Origin: Symbiodinium natans
Taxonomy: Eukaryota; Sar; Dinophyceae; Suessiales; Symbiodiniaceae
Direction of reading: 5' to 3'
Assembly: GCA_905221605.1 (NCBI GenBank)
Contig: CAJNDS010002001.1
Location: 93,501 to 157,500 of the forward strand
DNA length: 64,000 bases
Shown here one piece after another: positions 19,590-30,822 of this stretch. The position numbers were made by a program, and so were the translations under genes. Numbering within the stretch: the first letter of the stretch is position 1; the number at the start of each line of letters is the position of its first letter. Under the pieces are notes generated by a model. It made no database searches and was not told where the DNA came from. It saw only the letters and a program-made list of their open reading frames with translations.

Positions 19590-20527
19590 CATTTTCCATG
19601 CTGAGGCTGTCGCCCGGTCATGACCTCACACAGCGTTGCACCAGCTGCCCAAAGGTCTGATGAAGTAGATGGAGCCTCCTCAAAGAAATCATCAACTTGC
19701 ACATTTCGTCAATTGGGCGGATGCGTTGGGCCCGAACTCCACAGAGAAGCTCGGGAGCTTGATATCGGAGGTCACCGGCCTTAATCGCCAAGGACTCAGG
19801 AAGTCACCTCTGACTGCACTCGAAGTGATGCCGGGATGGCCCTCTGCAAGAAGCCTACAATATCGAAACTTTGGCATCCCCAAAACAGGTTGGCCTGAAA
19901 CCCCGAATTATCAACCTGAGAACCACACAGGCCCCAAAGATTCGATGCAACTGCAGCTGCCGAGGTCGGCAAGGCGAATCCTGGGCTCAGCGGCTGCACA
20001 GGGCTTGACCACTACTGCTTCTACCCAAGGGACCCCTAATTTGTGGACGGCGTGGCTATCACGTATCGGTCCACAGTATTCACCTAGACTTGTCTCATAG
20101 ATGAAAGATGTATGCTTGGAAGTGTCGACGATTTCTTTCGTGACTCCTGTTTGTTACATATCAGACACATTGCGGCATGTTCTCTATATAAACTGTGCCA
20201 AGTCATGTTGTTGCTCAGAAGGTGCATTAACAGGGTGGCTTGCCCCCTCCCCACCTAGCGCGCACAGAGTCAGACACAGGATGGTGCCGGAGAAACTCAC
20301 CAGTGGCAGAGCGTCAGCTAAAACAGCACATACCAATCAAAATCATTCCCTCATCAATACAAATACATTGTACTACGAAGTGGCAACTATGTTAGGAAAC
20401 GCACTTACATACCTGCCACCAGTCAACGTACGAGTCCTGCACCTTTTGGCTCCAAGGGTCTGGGTCAGAACCTGCTGTTGGAGCAAGTGCTGAGACTTTC
20501 ATCTCAGGACGACATAGCACCAACATG
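19590..20527 (-). CDS. Protein-kinase-like gene, catalytic C-lobe exons
   Basis: Exons in transcript order: 20527-20413 (acceptor TTGTTTTCAG, donor CAG|GTATGT, reads MLVLCRPEMKVSALAP to SYVDWWQ); 20035-19916 with RIRLADLGSC, a DLG variant of the DFG motif; about 19794-19740 with GDLRYQAPELLC, the APE motif; 19695 to about 19592 with SSDLWAAGATLCEVMTGR, the D-x-W helix. This order and spacing are those of eukaryotic protein kinases; DLG is known from CLK/SRPK-like kinases. Between APE and DLW lies either a frameshift or a 44-nt GA-AG intron. The N-lobe and catalytic loop were not found, and the phase between the first two exons is open, so exons are missing or the gene is decayed. Confidence 0.55.
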
Positions 20528-21530
20528 CTGAAAACAAGATAATGCGGAAACTGTTTGAGCATCACGAATGCTAGGACATAAGCGATTTTGGTTGATTGAA
20601 TGCTTCAAGAATGCTTCAAGAATGACTGCTTCTCACTGGCAACGATTCCACTGAAAGAGGTTGACACTAGGGCTAGGGTTTGGGGTTTAAGGTTTAGGGT
20701 TTAGGTTTAGGGATTACGGTTTAAGGTTTAGGGATTAGGATTTAGGGTTAGGATTTGGGATTAGGGCTTCGGGTTCAGCATCTCAAGTCCGAGCACCCCC
20801 CACCTTGAAATTTAGGGTCGGTCGGGAACCCTCAACGCAGGCTTGAAATTTCGGGGTGGGGTAGGGGTGGGGGGGGGGGGGAGACTTCTTGGGCAAAATT
20901 GTCGTCGACTATTTGCCGCACTTGGGCCATTAAGGTTTAAGGTCCCCTGAGGAAATCCCATGTTCCTGACGGTGACAAAGATGGCCCAAAACGGCAGATG
21001 GATGTTGATGAAACGGCTAGCCCGGGCTGCACTAATTTAAATACGAAGGTGAAGAATGCACGCTTCGTATGCAAATTAGCGAATGAAATGAGGAAAAGGG
21101 CCCTTCTTTCTAATACTAATTCCAAGCGTGCATCAATTTACCTTGGAATTAGTACTAGAATGAAGAGGCGAACGTACCATCTTGACTTAGAAACCGTACC
21201 ATCATGAGTCTTTCTTCACAGGGAACCGATGTGCACAACCTGCAGTGCTCTGAATTCCATCAAAGTCGAGACTCGCCAGCAGGCGGATCCGCAGCTCTCG
21301 CTGCAGCGTGGGGGTCGGAGATGGCCCGAGAGCTTGACGGCGGGTCCTCCGCCGCGAAGAGAACCCACTCGGGCACCTGGCCGGACTGGAGTTTGCCATC
21401 ACGTGTAACCCCCAGAACCATCAACCGGGAAGAGGTGTGTCCAGCACAGCAGGCGAATTGTCAGGACACGAAGGGGAGTCGGTTGTAGGGCGACTTTCCG
21501 GCTGGGCACGGCTGCAAAGTTTAGAGTAGC

Positions 21531-21737
21531 TTAGGGCCAAAGGTCTCGAGCAGTCCAAGCGGCCCAGCCAACCATCGATCCCTTGCGACAGGCTCGCCAT
21601 CCACGGTCGCGCACGATGGCCACCTCTATCTGCTCGCCTGGTGCGACGCTCAAAGCATGCTCCTTGGCATTGTCAGGTTCGAAGGCTCGCTGCACCGTCC
21701 GCAGCCAGGTGGGCCCATATTCTGGCAGAAGGCGGTC
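21531..21737 (-). CDS. Terminal exon with SH3-like domain
   Basis: A strong acceptor TTGCCTTCTCTGCAG precedes 68 codons ending in TAA at 21531. The segment AFEPDNAKEHALSVAPGEQI then EVAIVRDRGWRACRKGSMVG and WAAW has the ALYD-like strand, the G-E-x-I-E-V turn, the R-D-x-G-W of the n-Src loop and the final G-W strand of SH3 domains. Likely a peptide-binding adaptor end. Upstream exons probably include those at 21852 and 22749. Confidence 0.5.
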   Translation of the reverse strand, partial: DRLLPEYGPTWLRTVQRAFEPDNAKEHALSVAPGEQIEVAIVRDRGWRACRKGSMVGWAAWTARDLWP

Positions 21738-21781
21738 CTGCAGAGAAGGCAACGACAAGAGGGCTGGTCGTTAAGAAACAG

Positions 21782-21852
21782 AAGTCTGGGCAGGCCGCAT
21801 AAGAGGAGAACTGCTGTCGCAAGTCGTCGAGCAGGCAGAGTTGTCTGTACGT
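21782..21852 (-). CDS. Candidate exon upstream of the SH3 exon
   Basis: After acceptor CACACCCTGCAG the frame reads TYRQLCLLDDLRQQFSSYAA then CPDFCFL. The donor is not clear (GTTTCT or a GC site). Position and strand suggest the same gene as the SH3 exon. Confidence 0.35.
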
Positions 21853-22644
21853 CTGCAGGGTGTGTGAGGCTATTCGAAACTGTCTGCGCTGGAGCAGACA
21901 GCGCAGACGAACTTCCTCGGCGCCGAAATGTATTAACAGATACCAAGCGTTTCCTAAACTCCGAGCCCCGGAAGCTCCGATGGCAGCATACGTCGATGCT
22001 CTGACACTAGGTTCGTAGCCATGCTAACGAGCTTGCAGCGTATAAAGTCAAGGAAGTTGTGCATCAAAAGTTGAAATCTAGACATGTAGACAAGCCCTGA
22101 AAGGATGGGTAACAATGCTGTAGAGACCAGACTGCTTGACTGTGTGCATGCATGTTCGAAAAAAACCCAGCTGTCCTGAGTGTAGACGGTCAGCGGCGGC
22201 GGCGCACGCAGCATGGCCAAGACTCTCGGGGGGCTCTAGCTTGGGCCCCGGAGCCAAAACTGCCATTCCACTCGGCCGCGGGTGGCTAAAGATGCATTAA
22301 GAGGGAAAGTTGGCACGACAGCTCGTGTCCTCCGGTCAGGGTTGCCGTCAACGGATCGACAGGCATGGAGTTGTGTGGTGTGCAAGCAACACATGGATCT
22401 TCTTGCCAGTTTGCAAAACAAGAGCATCCTAAACTGTCCACCTGCCTCTGACTAGGAAGGCCAAAACTTTGGAAGCTGTGCGGCTGTGCGTACGAGCACC
22501 CGAAGGGGCTGCAAAAGCTTCCCGAGTCTGGTTTCGAAATTCTACGTTCAACTAACCGAGGGTAGATAGCGAAAGCTTCTGGTTCTCCCGACATGGCCTG
22601 CGCAGCATTGCGCGTACTGGCCTGACGTAAAACAAGGTCAGAAC

Positions 22645-22749
22645 AAGGGTACAACAGCGGGTCGAAACACGATGATGAAGGCCTGGATTGTAAACAATCC
22701 GTCCGGGTCGGTCTCAATGCGGCAAACGTGTTGCGCGCGGACGTCCTGC
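22645..22749 (-). CDS. Candidate exon upstream of the SH3 gene
   Basis: After acceptor TATGTGTTTTTTGCAG the frame reads DVRAQHVCRIETDPDGLFTI then QAFIIVFRPAV. A GC donor after ATCCAG would keep phase 0. No family recognised. Confidence 0.38.
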
Positions 22750-23265
22750 AAAAAACACATACATAGCAATGGTAAACACTTTCAAACATGTCTTATCGGC
22801 TTTGGGCAGATGTTGAGTGCTCGAATTGAGTGATCAAAGGGGTGGAGAGTGAGAAGTTGCGAGGGGTAAGTCAATGAGAGAGTGGCAGATTCAGCAGGTA
22901 GCTGCTAGAAAATTGAGCAGATAACACAGCTTGAATCAGCTTGATGCAAGTGTCCTGTTCGTGAAAGTCCTTCTCCTAAGCTCGGAAGTTACTTAAGCAA
23001 CGCCGACCTCACGGGTCGGTGCAATTGAAGCCTCTTCGCTCCTACCGCCCCACCATTTCTTAAGTTTCTGAAAGGCTCCAGTTTACACCCGCACGCCCAC
23101 CGCTCTCACCAGAACTGGTGAGGTGGTGAGAGTGGTGGGTTTAGGTTTCAGGGTGTGGGTTGGAGCCTTTAAGAAACGCCGTAGAAGCAACCTCGTGGCC
23201 AAATCGACCCTAAAGGTCTCGGCCACATTTTTATTTACATCATTTGTATGTACATGTCTATAAAT

Positions 23266-23695
<430 letters not shown>

Positions 23696-23973
23696 CATGC
23701 CCCATCTGGTTGTCCTGGCTGCCCACATCGATCCACAAAGTCGCTGGCTGGCGGGCATGGTCGATGTACCTCGGGCTCCCAGATTCGTTGAGCGGCCGGG
23801 TGTTCATGCGGCAGGCAACGCGGGGCACGTGGCAACCAGAGCATGCTGCATGCCGCCCACGTGGCCACTTGATTGCGATAAAGCTGCTAAGCAGTGTAAT
23901 CAACAAATCAGATGCGGCGACATATGGAGCCACAACAACCATGAAGCAACCATGACCTCGACGCCCTGACCTT

Positions 23974-24487
23974 TTATCCTTCACGCGGGATGAGGAGCAG
24001 TAAGTCTTGCAGGGAGCATGGATCTAATGTGCCAGTCTGTGCTAGCGTGCAAAGCTCGACAATGGCGTGAGGTAAAATTCCGTGTGGAGTCAGCGGAAGA
24101 AGAGTCTCCAGAGCTGATTTCAACTGCTGCTGCATGGCCACGTCAGCTGCAGATTCAAAGCGCAGCCAGTGCAACGTCCGCGCAATAAGCGTCGAGAGCT
24201 CGTGCTCTTCCAACTCACAACATATGTACCGCAGATGCCTCAGTGAAAACCACCCTCTGACAGGGCTTTCCAGGTCTGCCAGTACTCCATCGCAGATAAA
24301 CCGCTGCACGGTGTGAGAGGCCTGGCGATAAGCCACGGATAAAGCCTGGTATGCAGCTGTGCATACCTGCGCGTCGCTATCATGGCAATGCATCAGCAGG
24401 ATGCCCGCGAGCTTGCGGATCTTCGGTTCGTCCAAATGCCTGGCGCCTCCTTCCGATTGCATTTGGCGCCGGCACCATGCTTGACCT
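23974..24487 (-). CDS. HEAT/ARM-like repeat segment, terminal exon
   Basis: A minus-strand open frame of about 170 codons ending in TAA at 23974. Helical pairs such as KIRKLAGILLMHCHDSDAQV, CTAAYQALSVAYRQA and STLIARTLHWLRFESAADVA suggest HEAT/ARM-type repeats. The frame closes at a TAA just above 24487, where AATGTAAG could be the acceptor. Partner and role unknown. Confidence 0.5.
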
Positions 24488-24639
24488 TACATTGCTTTTG
24501 CGGGCGCCAAGAATCCCTATATCCACTATAGAGGAAGTGAACCCGCAGAGCCCCACGAGCTTGAGGCGACGCCCGTGTGGCCCAGACCGGATGGCCCAGG
24601 AGACTTTCAGAGGAGCTCGATCAGTAGAAGGGATTGCGG

Positions 24640-25250
24640 GTTGAGGGGTCTAGGGCGTTTAGAGTTCAGGGCTTCGGGGTTTGGGGTTTGGGGACTTGGG
24701 GACTTGGGGGCTCCAGGGGTATAGGGGGCGCGCAAGGTGTTTAGAGGTATAGGGCTCAGAGATCTGCTATATTTATATTTGAGTTCTGGTTGCAACGCAA
24801 AACCTCTTGCTGGTGTCCCCCAGCTTCGGAATCAAAGCTTAAGGGGATGTTTGCATTTCATGTTTGTGTTGTATCAACAGATGTCTACATGTTGAAGCTT
24901 TTGGAATAGATTAATTTTCGGTTTCTCTATCAGTCTTCGTCCGTTGCACAGCAGACGCCCTGAGACGTAGTGAGTCTTGCCACGATCACGCCTTACAGTA
25001 GTCGTACACTCATTGTTCCGGACTGTGGGCTTCCTGCGCCCCTCTGGGCTGGGACCACCATGCTCGGTTTAGTACCCTGAACAAATGCAAGCCGTTTCTC
25101 GCCTGTTGTCCATAAAGGTCATATGGCAAGACACTTGCACTTTTCTAGTCTCCTCGGAGTGCTGCGCTGCCTCTCGAATTCTTCAAGGGAGCACCTGTCT
25201 TCAGTTGGCGATGAAAAAGAACCAGTTGGTCCCTACGATGCCTGGTTAAA
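24640..25250. other. No gene seen
   Basis: A short TTTAGGG-like degenerate stretch (24640-24760), then unique sequence. The last 250 bp contain shifted remnants of the LINE. Confidence 0.4.
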
Positions 25251-25322
25251 GCCACCCGAACTGGACTGAACAAAGTCATTAAAGCTGAGAACTCCAGGCG
25301 CCTGAAAAGGTGGAGAGAACGG

Positions 25323-27233
25323 ATGCAAGATGACAAGCAGGCCTACCGTTGGCTGAGACAGCAAAACAGCAACTTGTCCCACTGCCTCAAGAAACATAAG
25401 GATGACGTGGTGGCGGGCTCCCCACAAGAGGCCTTGTTGAAACTCAAGCAGCACTGGCAAGGAGTCTGGAACAGACCCAACATCAACTTAGAGGAGGCGT
25501 GGCAGCAGGCTCAGGAACACTTGCCGCAGGCGCCTCACCAAGCAGTCACGTGGCAGTCGCCCTCAGGACAGGACTGCAGAGGAACCGTGCCGGGCATAGA
25601 TGGCTGGACGGCGGAAGAAATAGGTCTTTTCACCAACAGCATGTTTGATGCTCTTGCCGGCTTTTGCGACAAATGTAGGCATAGAGGTACTCTCCCCAAA
25701 GCGTGGAAACTTTATAGGCAAGTCCATCTGGGAAAAGGTAAGGCGCCTGAGCCGGATGGTGCTACGTTGACGGCAAACCTTCGACCCGTGTCGATTGCCA
25801 GTGTCTTCTGGCGAACTTACACAAAGGCTTGTTTCAAAAAAACCGAGACCCAAACCTGGCTTCGTGAAACCATGCCTGACTTCGTGTACGGCGGCATACC
25901 AAAGCGAGGAGTGCAGGACGGAGTTGGAAGACTCCTCAAGTGTGTCCACGACTCGTGGTTTGTGGGAACTTTAGATCTGAGCTTAGCCTTCGACATGGCT
26001 AGCCCGCACTTGGCAGTGAAGGCCATGAAATGCTTAGGAATGTGCCACCAGTTGGCAAACATGCTCCTTGATGCTTGGCAGGATCAGACTAGGTACCTGC
26101 AGTTCCTTGGCGAAACTGACCCTATGGGAGTCAAGGTGGACCGCAGCTTGCCCCAAGGTGACAGTTTCTCCATGTGTGCCATGACATGTTTAATACTCCC
26201 TGCCGCCTTGGCCATAAGAGAACAGTTTCCTCAAGCTGTTCAAGTTATCTTTGCTGACGACAGGTCCTTCGCCACCCCGTCGGCTAGTCAACTTGCGCAA
26301 GTCAGCAAAACTTGGCAAGTTTGGACGAAAAAGTTGGGTCTCCAAGAAAACATGGGAAAGGCCCAGTACTCGCACTTCACCATCAAAGGGCGGCGCCAAC
26401 TGGTGGGGGCGGGCTTGCAACCGGACAGGATCAAAGACAACATCCGCATTTTGGGGTTTTCCTTCACGCCGGCTCGTGGCAGAAAGGCTGACGAAAACGA
26501 GAAACAAAGGTTGAAGGACTCTCAAGCGAAGGCCTCAAAGTGTGCTTGTCTGCCGGGCGGGGTGAAAAGGCGGGTTAGGTTGGCCCAGTACTCGGTCTTG
26601 CCTAAAGCGCGCTGGGGCTGGCTTTTTAGAAGGCCGGCCTTGTCGGATATTCGTCAACTTGAGGGATGTGCTCGAAGACTCCTCAAAAAGCAGAAACAGG
26701 CTTCACCTTTCCTCTTCTCCTTGGTTAGGGGCCACGCGTGGGACTTGAGGTTCACGGCTGTGTGCGAGGCCGTCGCTATCGTGCATAGGATGCTGAACCG
26801 CGCACGGGTTGAACTGGAGGACTTCCCAAGGGCTAGGTCGGGCTGGGTTGGAGCCATGAGAAAAGGCCTTCGAGACCTAGGCTGGGTTGAAATGGGGCGC
26901 TCATGGAAGTGGCATCACCAGCCTCTGGGGTTCTTTTTAACCTTGAGACACGGCCAGCAAGGTTGGCAAGACGACCTGAAGCTGGTGCAACACCAGCTGA
27001 GGGAAACATGGAGATGGACCTGCTACTCGAAGTGGCAGAGGCAATCCCGACTGGACAGTCAGTTGTGCTCGGGCATAAGCTACCACCCGGCGAGGGTGAA
27101 GACATGTCATCGCATGAAATCGCCGTCACGGCGGGAGCTGCAGTCTCCCCTGCACGGTTCTGGGTCATGGTGCCGGGAGCCCAGTGTGGCTGCCCGTACT
27201 GTGGCAAGGTTGATGCTTCGTGGGAGCATGTGA
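25323..27233 (+). CDS. LINE reverse transcriptase reading frame
   Basis: A 636-codon frame with all reverse transcriptase core motifs. The last part (after about 27.11 kb) is out of frame with the true C-terminus. It is opened by an internal Met; the frame is open back to 25251. Confidence 0.8.
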   Translation: MQDDKQAYRWLRQQNSNLSHCLKKHKDDVVAGSPQEALLKLKQHWQGVWNRPNINLEEAWQQAQEHLPQAPHQAVTWQSPSGQDCRGTVPGIDGWTAEEIGLFTNSMFDALAGFCDKCRHRGTLPKAWKLYRQVHLGKGKAPEPDGATLTANLRPVSIASVFWRTYTKACFKKTETQTWLRETMPDFVYGGIPKRGVQDGVGRLLKCVHDSWFVGTLDLSLAFDMASPHLAVKAMKCLGMCHQLANMLLDAWQDQTRYLQFLGETDPMGVKVDRSLPQGDSFSMCAMTCLILPAALAIREQFPQAVQVIFADDRSFATPSASQLAQVSKTWQVWTKKLGLQENMGKAQYSHFTIKGRRQLVGAGLQPDRIKDNIRILGFSFTPARGRKADENEKQRLKDSQAKASKCACLPGGVKRRVRLAQYSVLPKARWGWLFRRPALSDIRQLEGCARRLLKKQKQASPFLFSLVRGHAWDLRFTAVCEAVAIVHRMLNRARVELEDFPRARSGWVGAMRKGLRDLGWVEMGRSWKWHHQPLGFFLTLRHGQQGWQDDLKLVQHQLRETWRWTCYSKWQRQSRLDSQLCSGISYHPARVKTCHRMKSPSRRELQSPLHGSGSWCREPSVAARTVARLMLRGSM

Positions 27234-27436
27234 CGTGGCTGTGCACTCAGTCTCCTAGGCGTGCGGGCCTCACAAGCAGTTCTTGCTACGACATTCTCCA
27301 ACGTCGTTTGGGATGGCCTTCGGGGGTGAAAGGCAGGAAGCGAATAGACGCTGAGATCTTGGCATGGCTTGCCAGGGCAAGAGCTGACTGTCTGGCAGTC
27401 AGGAGGCAGAGGCCGCCTGGGCCTCGACGCTCATGA
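26903..27436 (+). pseudogene. LINE C-terminus in a shifted frame
   Basis: The genuine part starts near 27.11 kb (SPARFWVMVPGAQ) and carries the C-x2-C-x8-H-x4-C motif, then a basic tail ending at 27436. A single-base indel separates it from the reverse transcriptase frame. Confidence 0.6.
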
Positions 27437-27865
27437 TGCTGGATGCTCCGAGGCTCTTGCGGGCTGCCTGCCCGCAGTCCCCTTGTTTCATCTCCTCTCC
27501 CGGCCTAGTGGGGTTGGGTAAGGAGGGTTTTGGAGGTCCCGCGTGACCTCCTGCGGTCTTTTGAAGGCTGCCGAAACTTCTCTTTTCATGGGACTCCTTC
27601 TCGTGTTTTCTCCCACTCCTCTCTCCTAAGGTGGAGGGGTGCCTCGACGAGTCCTAAAGAATCTGCTTTTCATTTGCACTGAACCGCTGAGGCGGTCCGT
27701 CACTGCGCCGCTAAGGACAGCAGCGGCATCTCTTTCGTGGGCGGCTGCGGCCGCCTACAATCTGGTTGGCACCGTTCCCTCTTCGGCGTCTTCCATCGTC
27801 TACAAATCGCGCCCCATGAAGGTTTATGCAATTATGTATATGCGAATGAGAGGTTGAGCCAAGTA
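27437..27865 (+). other. Possible LINE 3' region
   Basis: GC-rich sequence downstream of the LINE stop with no convincing reading frame. It could be the LINE 3' UTR. It ends before a MITE family A fragment at 27866. Confidence 0.3.
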
Positions 27866-27915
27866 CTGGACCCAAGAGTAACCTAGGAATGAAAAGGGTG
27901 CCCTTTTTGGGTTGG
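27866..27915 (+). mobile_element. MITE family A, left-end fragment
   Basis: CTGGACCCAAGAGTAACCTA then GGAATGAAAAGGGTGCCC. The rest of the element is missing. Confidence 0.5.
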
Positions 27916-28261
27916 GTAGAGATTATTTTGGGGTCTACTTTCGAAATACTTTCAAGTACGAGTTTTGGGTTTTAGGGTGTAGGATGTTGTATGAAAAAGC
28001 ACAAAGCACAAGCGCGGAACCTTTCACTCTCACGGCAAAACCCGGTTGTCTAGAATGTCGGAGGTTCCCCGCAGAAGACAGCATCTCAGAGCATTATGCG
28101 GTTGAAAGCACGTCCAGAGCACGCGGTTTTGAGCGTATGTGCAAAAAAATGCATACGGTTTTAAAGACAAGGATAGTCTTAGGGTGCTGGTTTCGCGCAG
28201 GTTTTAGAGGGCGCTGTTTAGAGCATCTTGTTGGAGACCCGCCCTTTACAGGCCGACGAGC

Positions 28262-28265
<4 letters not shown>

Positions 28266-28304
<39 letters not shown>

Positions 28305-28322
28305 CAGAGAGATAGACAGAGA
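28266..28322. repeat. (GA)n with GATAGACA units
   Basis: About 56 bp of GA repeats ending in AGATAGACAG units, at the end of a coding exon. Confidence 0.85.
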
Positions 28323-28681
28323 GCGATCTGAAGAGTGATATCGTGTACCAGATCGCTCGCACGCTGAAGAGCACCATCAAAGTAGTCCTTCACCTTCTCA
28401 ATCTGATTCGCTTCTTGTGTGAAGGAGAACAAGAACTCAAGCTTCTTCAAGGAATTCGTTAGGTCATGCTGAAGATAGTTGAGCATCTCTTTGATGCAAT
28501 CCGCTGGTGCGTCCTTGCGGAGCTGAGTGAGTGAAAAGCACGGCACACCAAGCATCTTCTTCGCATCGTTCATGGCATTCGTGAACAAGCCGTTGATGGC
28601 GTTGATGTCAATCACCGTCTTCTTTTCTGGATGTGCCTTTTGTGTTTTTGCCACCATGTTTAGCAACACTTGAAGCAACAA
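28322..28681 (-). CDS. Unidentified protein, coding exon
   Basis: The minus strand encodes about 115 protein-like residues, starting MVAKTQKAHPEKKTVIDINA and including MLGVPCFSLTQLRKDAPADC and KKLEFLFSFTQEANQIEKVK, mostly helical. It runs into a (GA)n tract (28266-28322), so the exon should end near CTCTTCAG at about 28335. Codon use and composition differ from the flanking repeats. No family recognised. Confidence 0.5.
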
Positions 28682-28894
28682 CCTTAAATCCCTAAACCCT
28701 ACACCCCTAAACGGACCCTAAACAACAAAACTCTAACGCCCTATACCCTAAAACCCAAAACCCTAAACACCTTCCTTAAACACAAGCCCCAAAACCCTAA
28801 ACCCTAGACCCCTTCCTTAAACCCCAATAAGCCCCAAAACCCTAAACCGCTTCCTTAAACACTATGTCTCCCCCTTTTCTGAAGCCCTACACCC

Positions 28895-29008
28895 TAAAAC
28901 CCTCAAACCCTCAAACCCTCAAACCCCAAACCCTAAACCCTAAACCCTCAAACCCTCAAACCCTCAAACCCTCAAACCCTCAAACCCTCAAACCCTAAAC
29001 CCTAAATC
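28895..29008. repeat. Telomere-like array, CCCTCAAA variant
   Basis: About 10 units of CCCTCAAA mixed with CCCTAAA. Confidence 0.93.
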
Positions 29009-29039
29009 CCCTTTCTTGGGTCCCTTCGGCCCTCTTAGG

Positions 29040-29107
29040 GGTGGAGGCCTCTGCTCCGGCGTGGCGCCGCCCTCCAGCCCACGCAGCAGATCGCCCACCT
29101 GCCGGTG
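29040..29107 (-). CDS. Candidate exon after an introner 3' end
   Basis: The minus strand reads HRQVGDLLRGLEGGATPEQR directly after CCATGAACCTCCAAG, the same 18-bp 3' end as the introner at 8272-8508. The donor is not resolved. Confidence 0.42.
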
Positions 29108-29122
29108 CTTGGAGGTTCATGG
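29108..29122 (-). mobile_element. Introner terminal motif
   Basis: CTTGGAGGTTCATGG on the plus strand, i.e. CCATGAACCTCCAAG on the transcript, placed immediately before an exon-like frame. The partner end was not found within the next few hundred bases, which hold a TTTAGGG array. Confidence 0.5.
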
Positions 29123-30640
29123 TGATTATTGGAGGGGTTTAGGGTTTAGGGTTTAGGGTTTAGGGTTTAGGGTTTAGGGGCCTAAACCTTACACCCTACA
29201 CCCTAGACCCCAGAACAGGGGCGAAGGGACTTCTGACCCACAACCCATAGCCCAGCTTCGGGCCCTCCCTTATGGCCCAGGTCCGACACCCCAGTTATAA
29301 CTAGGCGGGTTTAAGGTTTAGGGGTTTAGGGGTTTAGGGTTGCTTGGGGTTTAGGGCTTTGAGGGAAGTTGTGGGGCTGGCGTCTTAGTAGAGTTTATGT
29401 CTCAGACTTTTGAAAGGGTTCAAGGGTAGCTTCTAAACCTCTACAGGGTTTCGGGCTTAGAGTTTAGAATTCGACTTTGGATGTGTGAGAGTTTAGGGTT
29501 GATGGTGTGAGGGCTTGGAGGAACTTAGCTTGGGCAAGATATTTCCATGGTTGGGATTAAGAGGATTACTTTTGGAGTTTCTGGTTCAGAGGGTTTAAAG
29601 GGCCCGACCCAGTTGCCATGATAAGGACTCGATTCACCCATCTTACGTACTGCAAATCCTCGCTGTGGCAACTTAGCACCTAATTCCTAGCTGCCTATGA
29701 ACCTAGGACCAAGAATAGGTCCTTATTCTTTTCTTTAGGGTTTAGGTCCCCGTAATCCCTTAAAACCAGAAAGGGCAGCTTTTCATTCCGAGGGTACTCC
29801 TGGGTCTACTGATTCCTATCTGTTCATGAACCTATAAAGCCCTGCAAGCCTAAAGACTTATAGCTAAGTAGGACACAGAGTAGGCCCTTACTCCTTGTTT
29901 TAAGGGTTAAGGCTCCCGCCTATAAAACCCCCTTTTGATCAAAGAAGGGCTCTATACAGCCCATCAGTCCCAAAAACCCCATGCCCTGAACCCTAAACCT
30001 AAGCCCTAAACCCTAAACAATTCGTGTTGGAGTTCTTAGCAACTACAAAGCCCCTCACCCCTCATGCCCAAAACCCCCCAACAAAGTTCCGCCTTTTGAA
30101 GCAAAAAACAGAACTGCCCCCCAAAAAAAGGCTCCATCCCCTGAGAATACTCTCCTTAGACTAGTTTCGGGTTCAGGGTTGAGGGGGGTGGGGCGGGGGG
30201 GTACATGGGGGTTTCCGACACTCGGGGTCCCTTATCGGCGTCCTGATTGTAGGCTACGATTCTGGGGGGTCTCTGTTAGGGGTCCCTTGTTTTCGTAAAC
30301 TCCCACATGTAACTACAGTGAAGCCGTACCTTCAACCCAATTACAACCACATTCTTGGACTGTAGGCGCTAGAAAATAGTTGTTAACTACAGTCTTACAC
30401 ACCCGACACACCCCAAATTCCCTCCATAAACCCTCATCACCTAAACCCTAAACCCCTACACCCTAAACCCCAAACCCTCATCAACCTGTAGAAGGCTCGG
30501 GGCTTCAGCCTTTTGGGCCAGGTTTACGCTTCAGGGCTTCAGGGTTGAGAGTTTGGGTTTTAGGGCTGAAGGCTTGGAGCCCAGGGTTTACAGTGTAGGG
30601 TTTAGGGTTTAGGGTTTAGTGCTAAAGGTCTGTAAGGAAA

Positions 30641-30766
30641 CTAGACCCAAGAGTAACCTAGGAATAAATGGGTACCCTTTTTTGGTTTCCTTCTTTGGCT
30701 TAGAAGGGCTGGTGAGGGAACCTAAGCCCCCAAAAAGGGGGAGTGAGGGCCTACGCTTGGTCTCAG
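30641..30766 (+). mobile_element. MITE family A, full copy (TSD GAAA)
   Basis: Starts CTAGACCCAAGAGTAACCTA and ends GGTCTCAG (last TIR bases diverged). Flanked by GAAA at 30637-30640 and 30767-30770. Its end lies 6 bp from the donor of the candidate minus-strand exon 30822-30773, so it occupies the start of that intron. Confidence 0.7.
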
Positions 30767-30772
30767 GAAAAC

Positions 30773-30822
30773 CTTCAGAATTCCCCGCCGGGCACCTCCA
30801 TCGCCATCCTCTGCAACGCGGC
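30773..30822 (-). CDS. Candidate short internal exon
   Basis: Bounded by acceptor GTGACAG and donor CTGAAG|GTTTTC. One frame reads RVAEDGDGGARRGILK. Another frame ends in a stop. Its intron starts 6 bp before a MITE family A copy. Confidence 0.35.

Larger units (their letters stand above)
25251..27436 (+). mobile_element. Non-LTR retrotransposon (LINE), 5'-truncated and frameshifted
   Basis: Degraded LINE copy. The open frame from 25251 carries a reverse transcriptase: LRPVSIASVFWRTYTKACF (fingers), TLDLSLAFDMASP with the motif A Asp pair, SLPQGDSFSM (motif B) and VIFADDRSFA (motif C, F-A-D-D). Near 27.1 kb the frame shifts by one and continues to 27436 with CPYCGKVDASWEHVTWLC, a C-x2-C-x8-H-x4-C motif common near LINE ORF2 C-termini. 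No endonuclease domain remains upstream; reading frame traces before 25251 are shifted (DEKEPVGPYDAWLKPP). No clear poly-A tail or TSD seen. The plus orientation is opposite to the surrounding genes. Confidence 0.85.
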
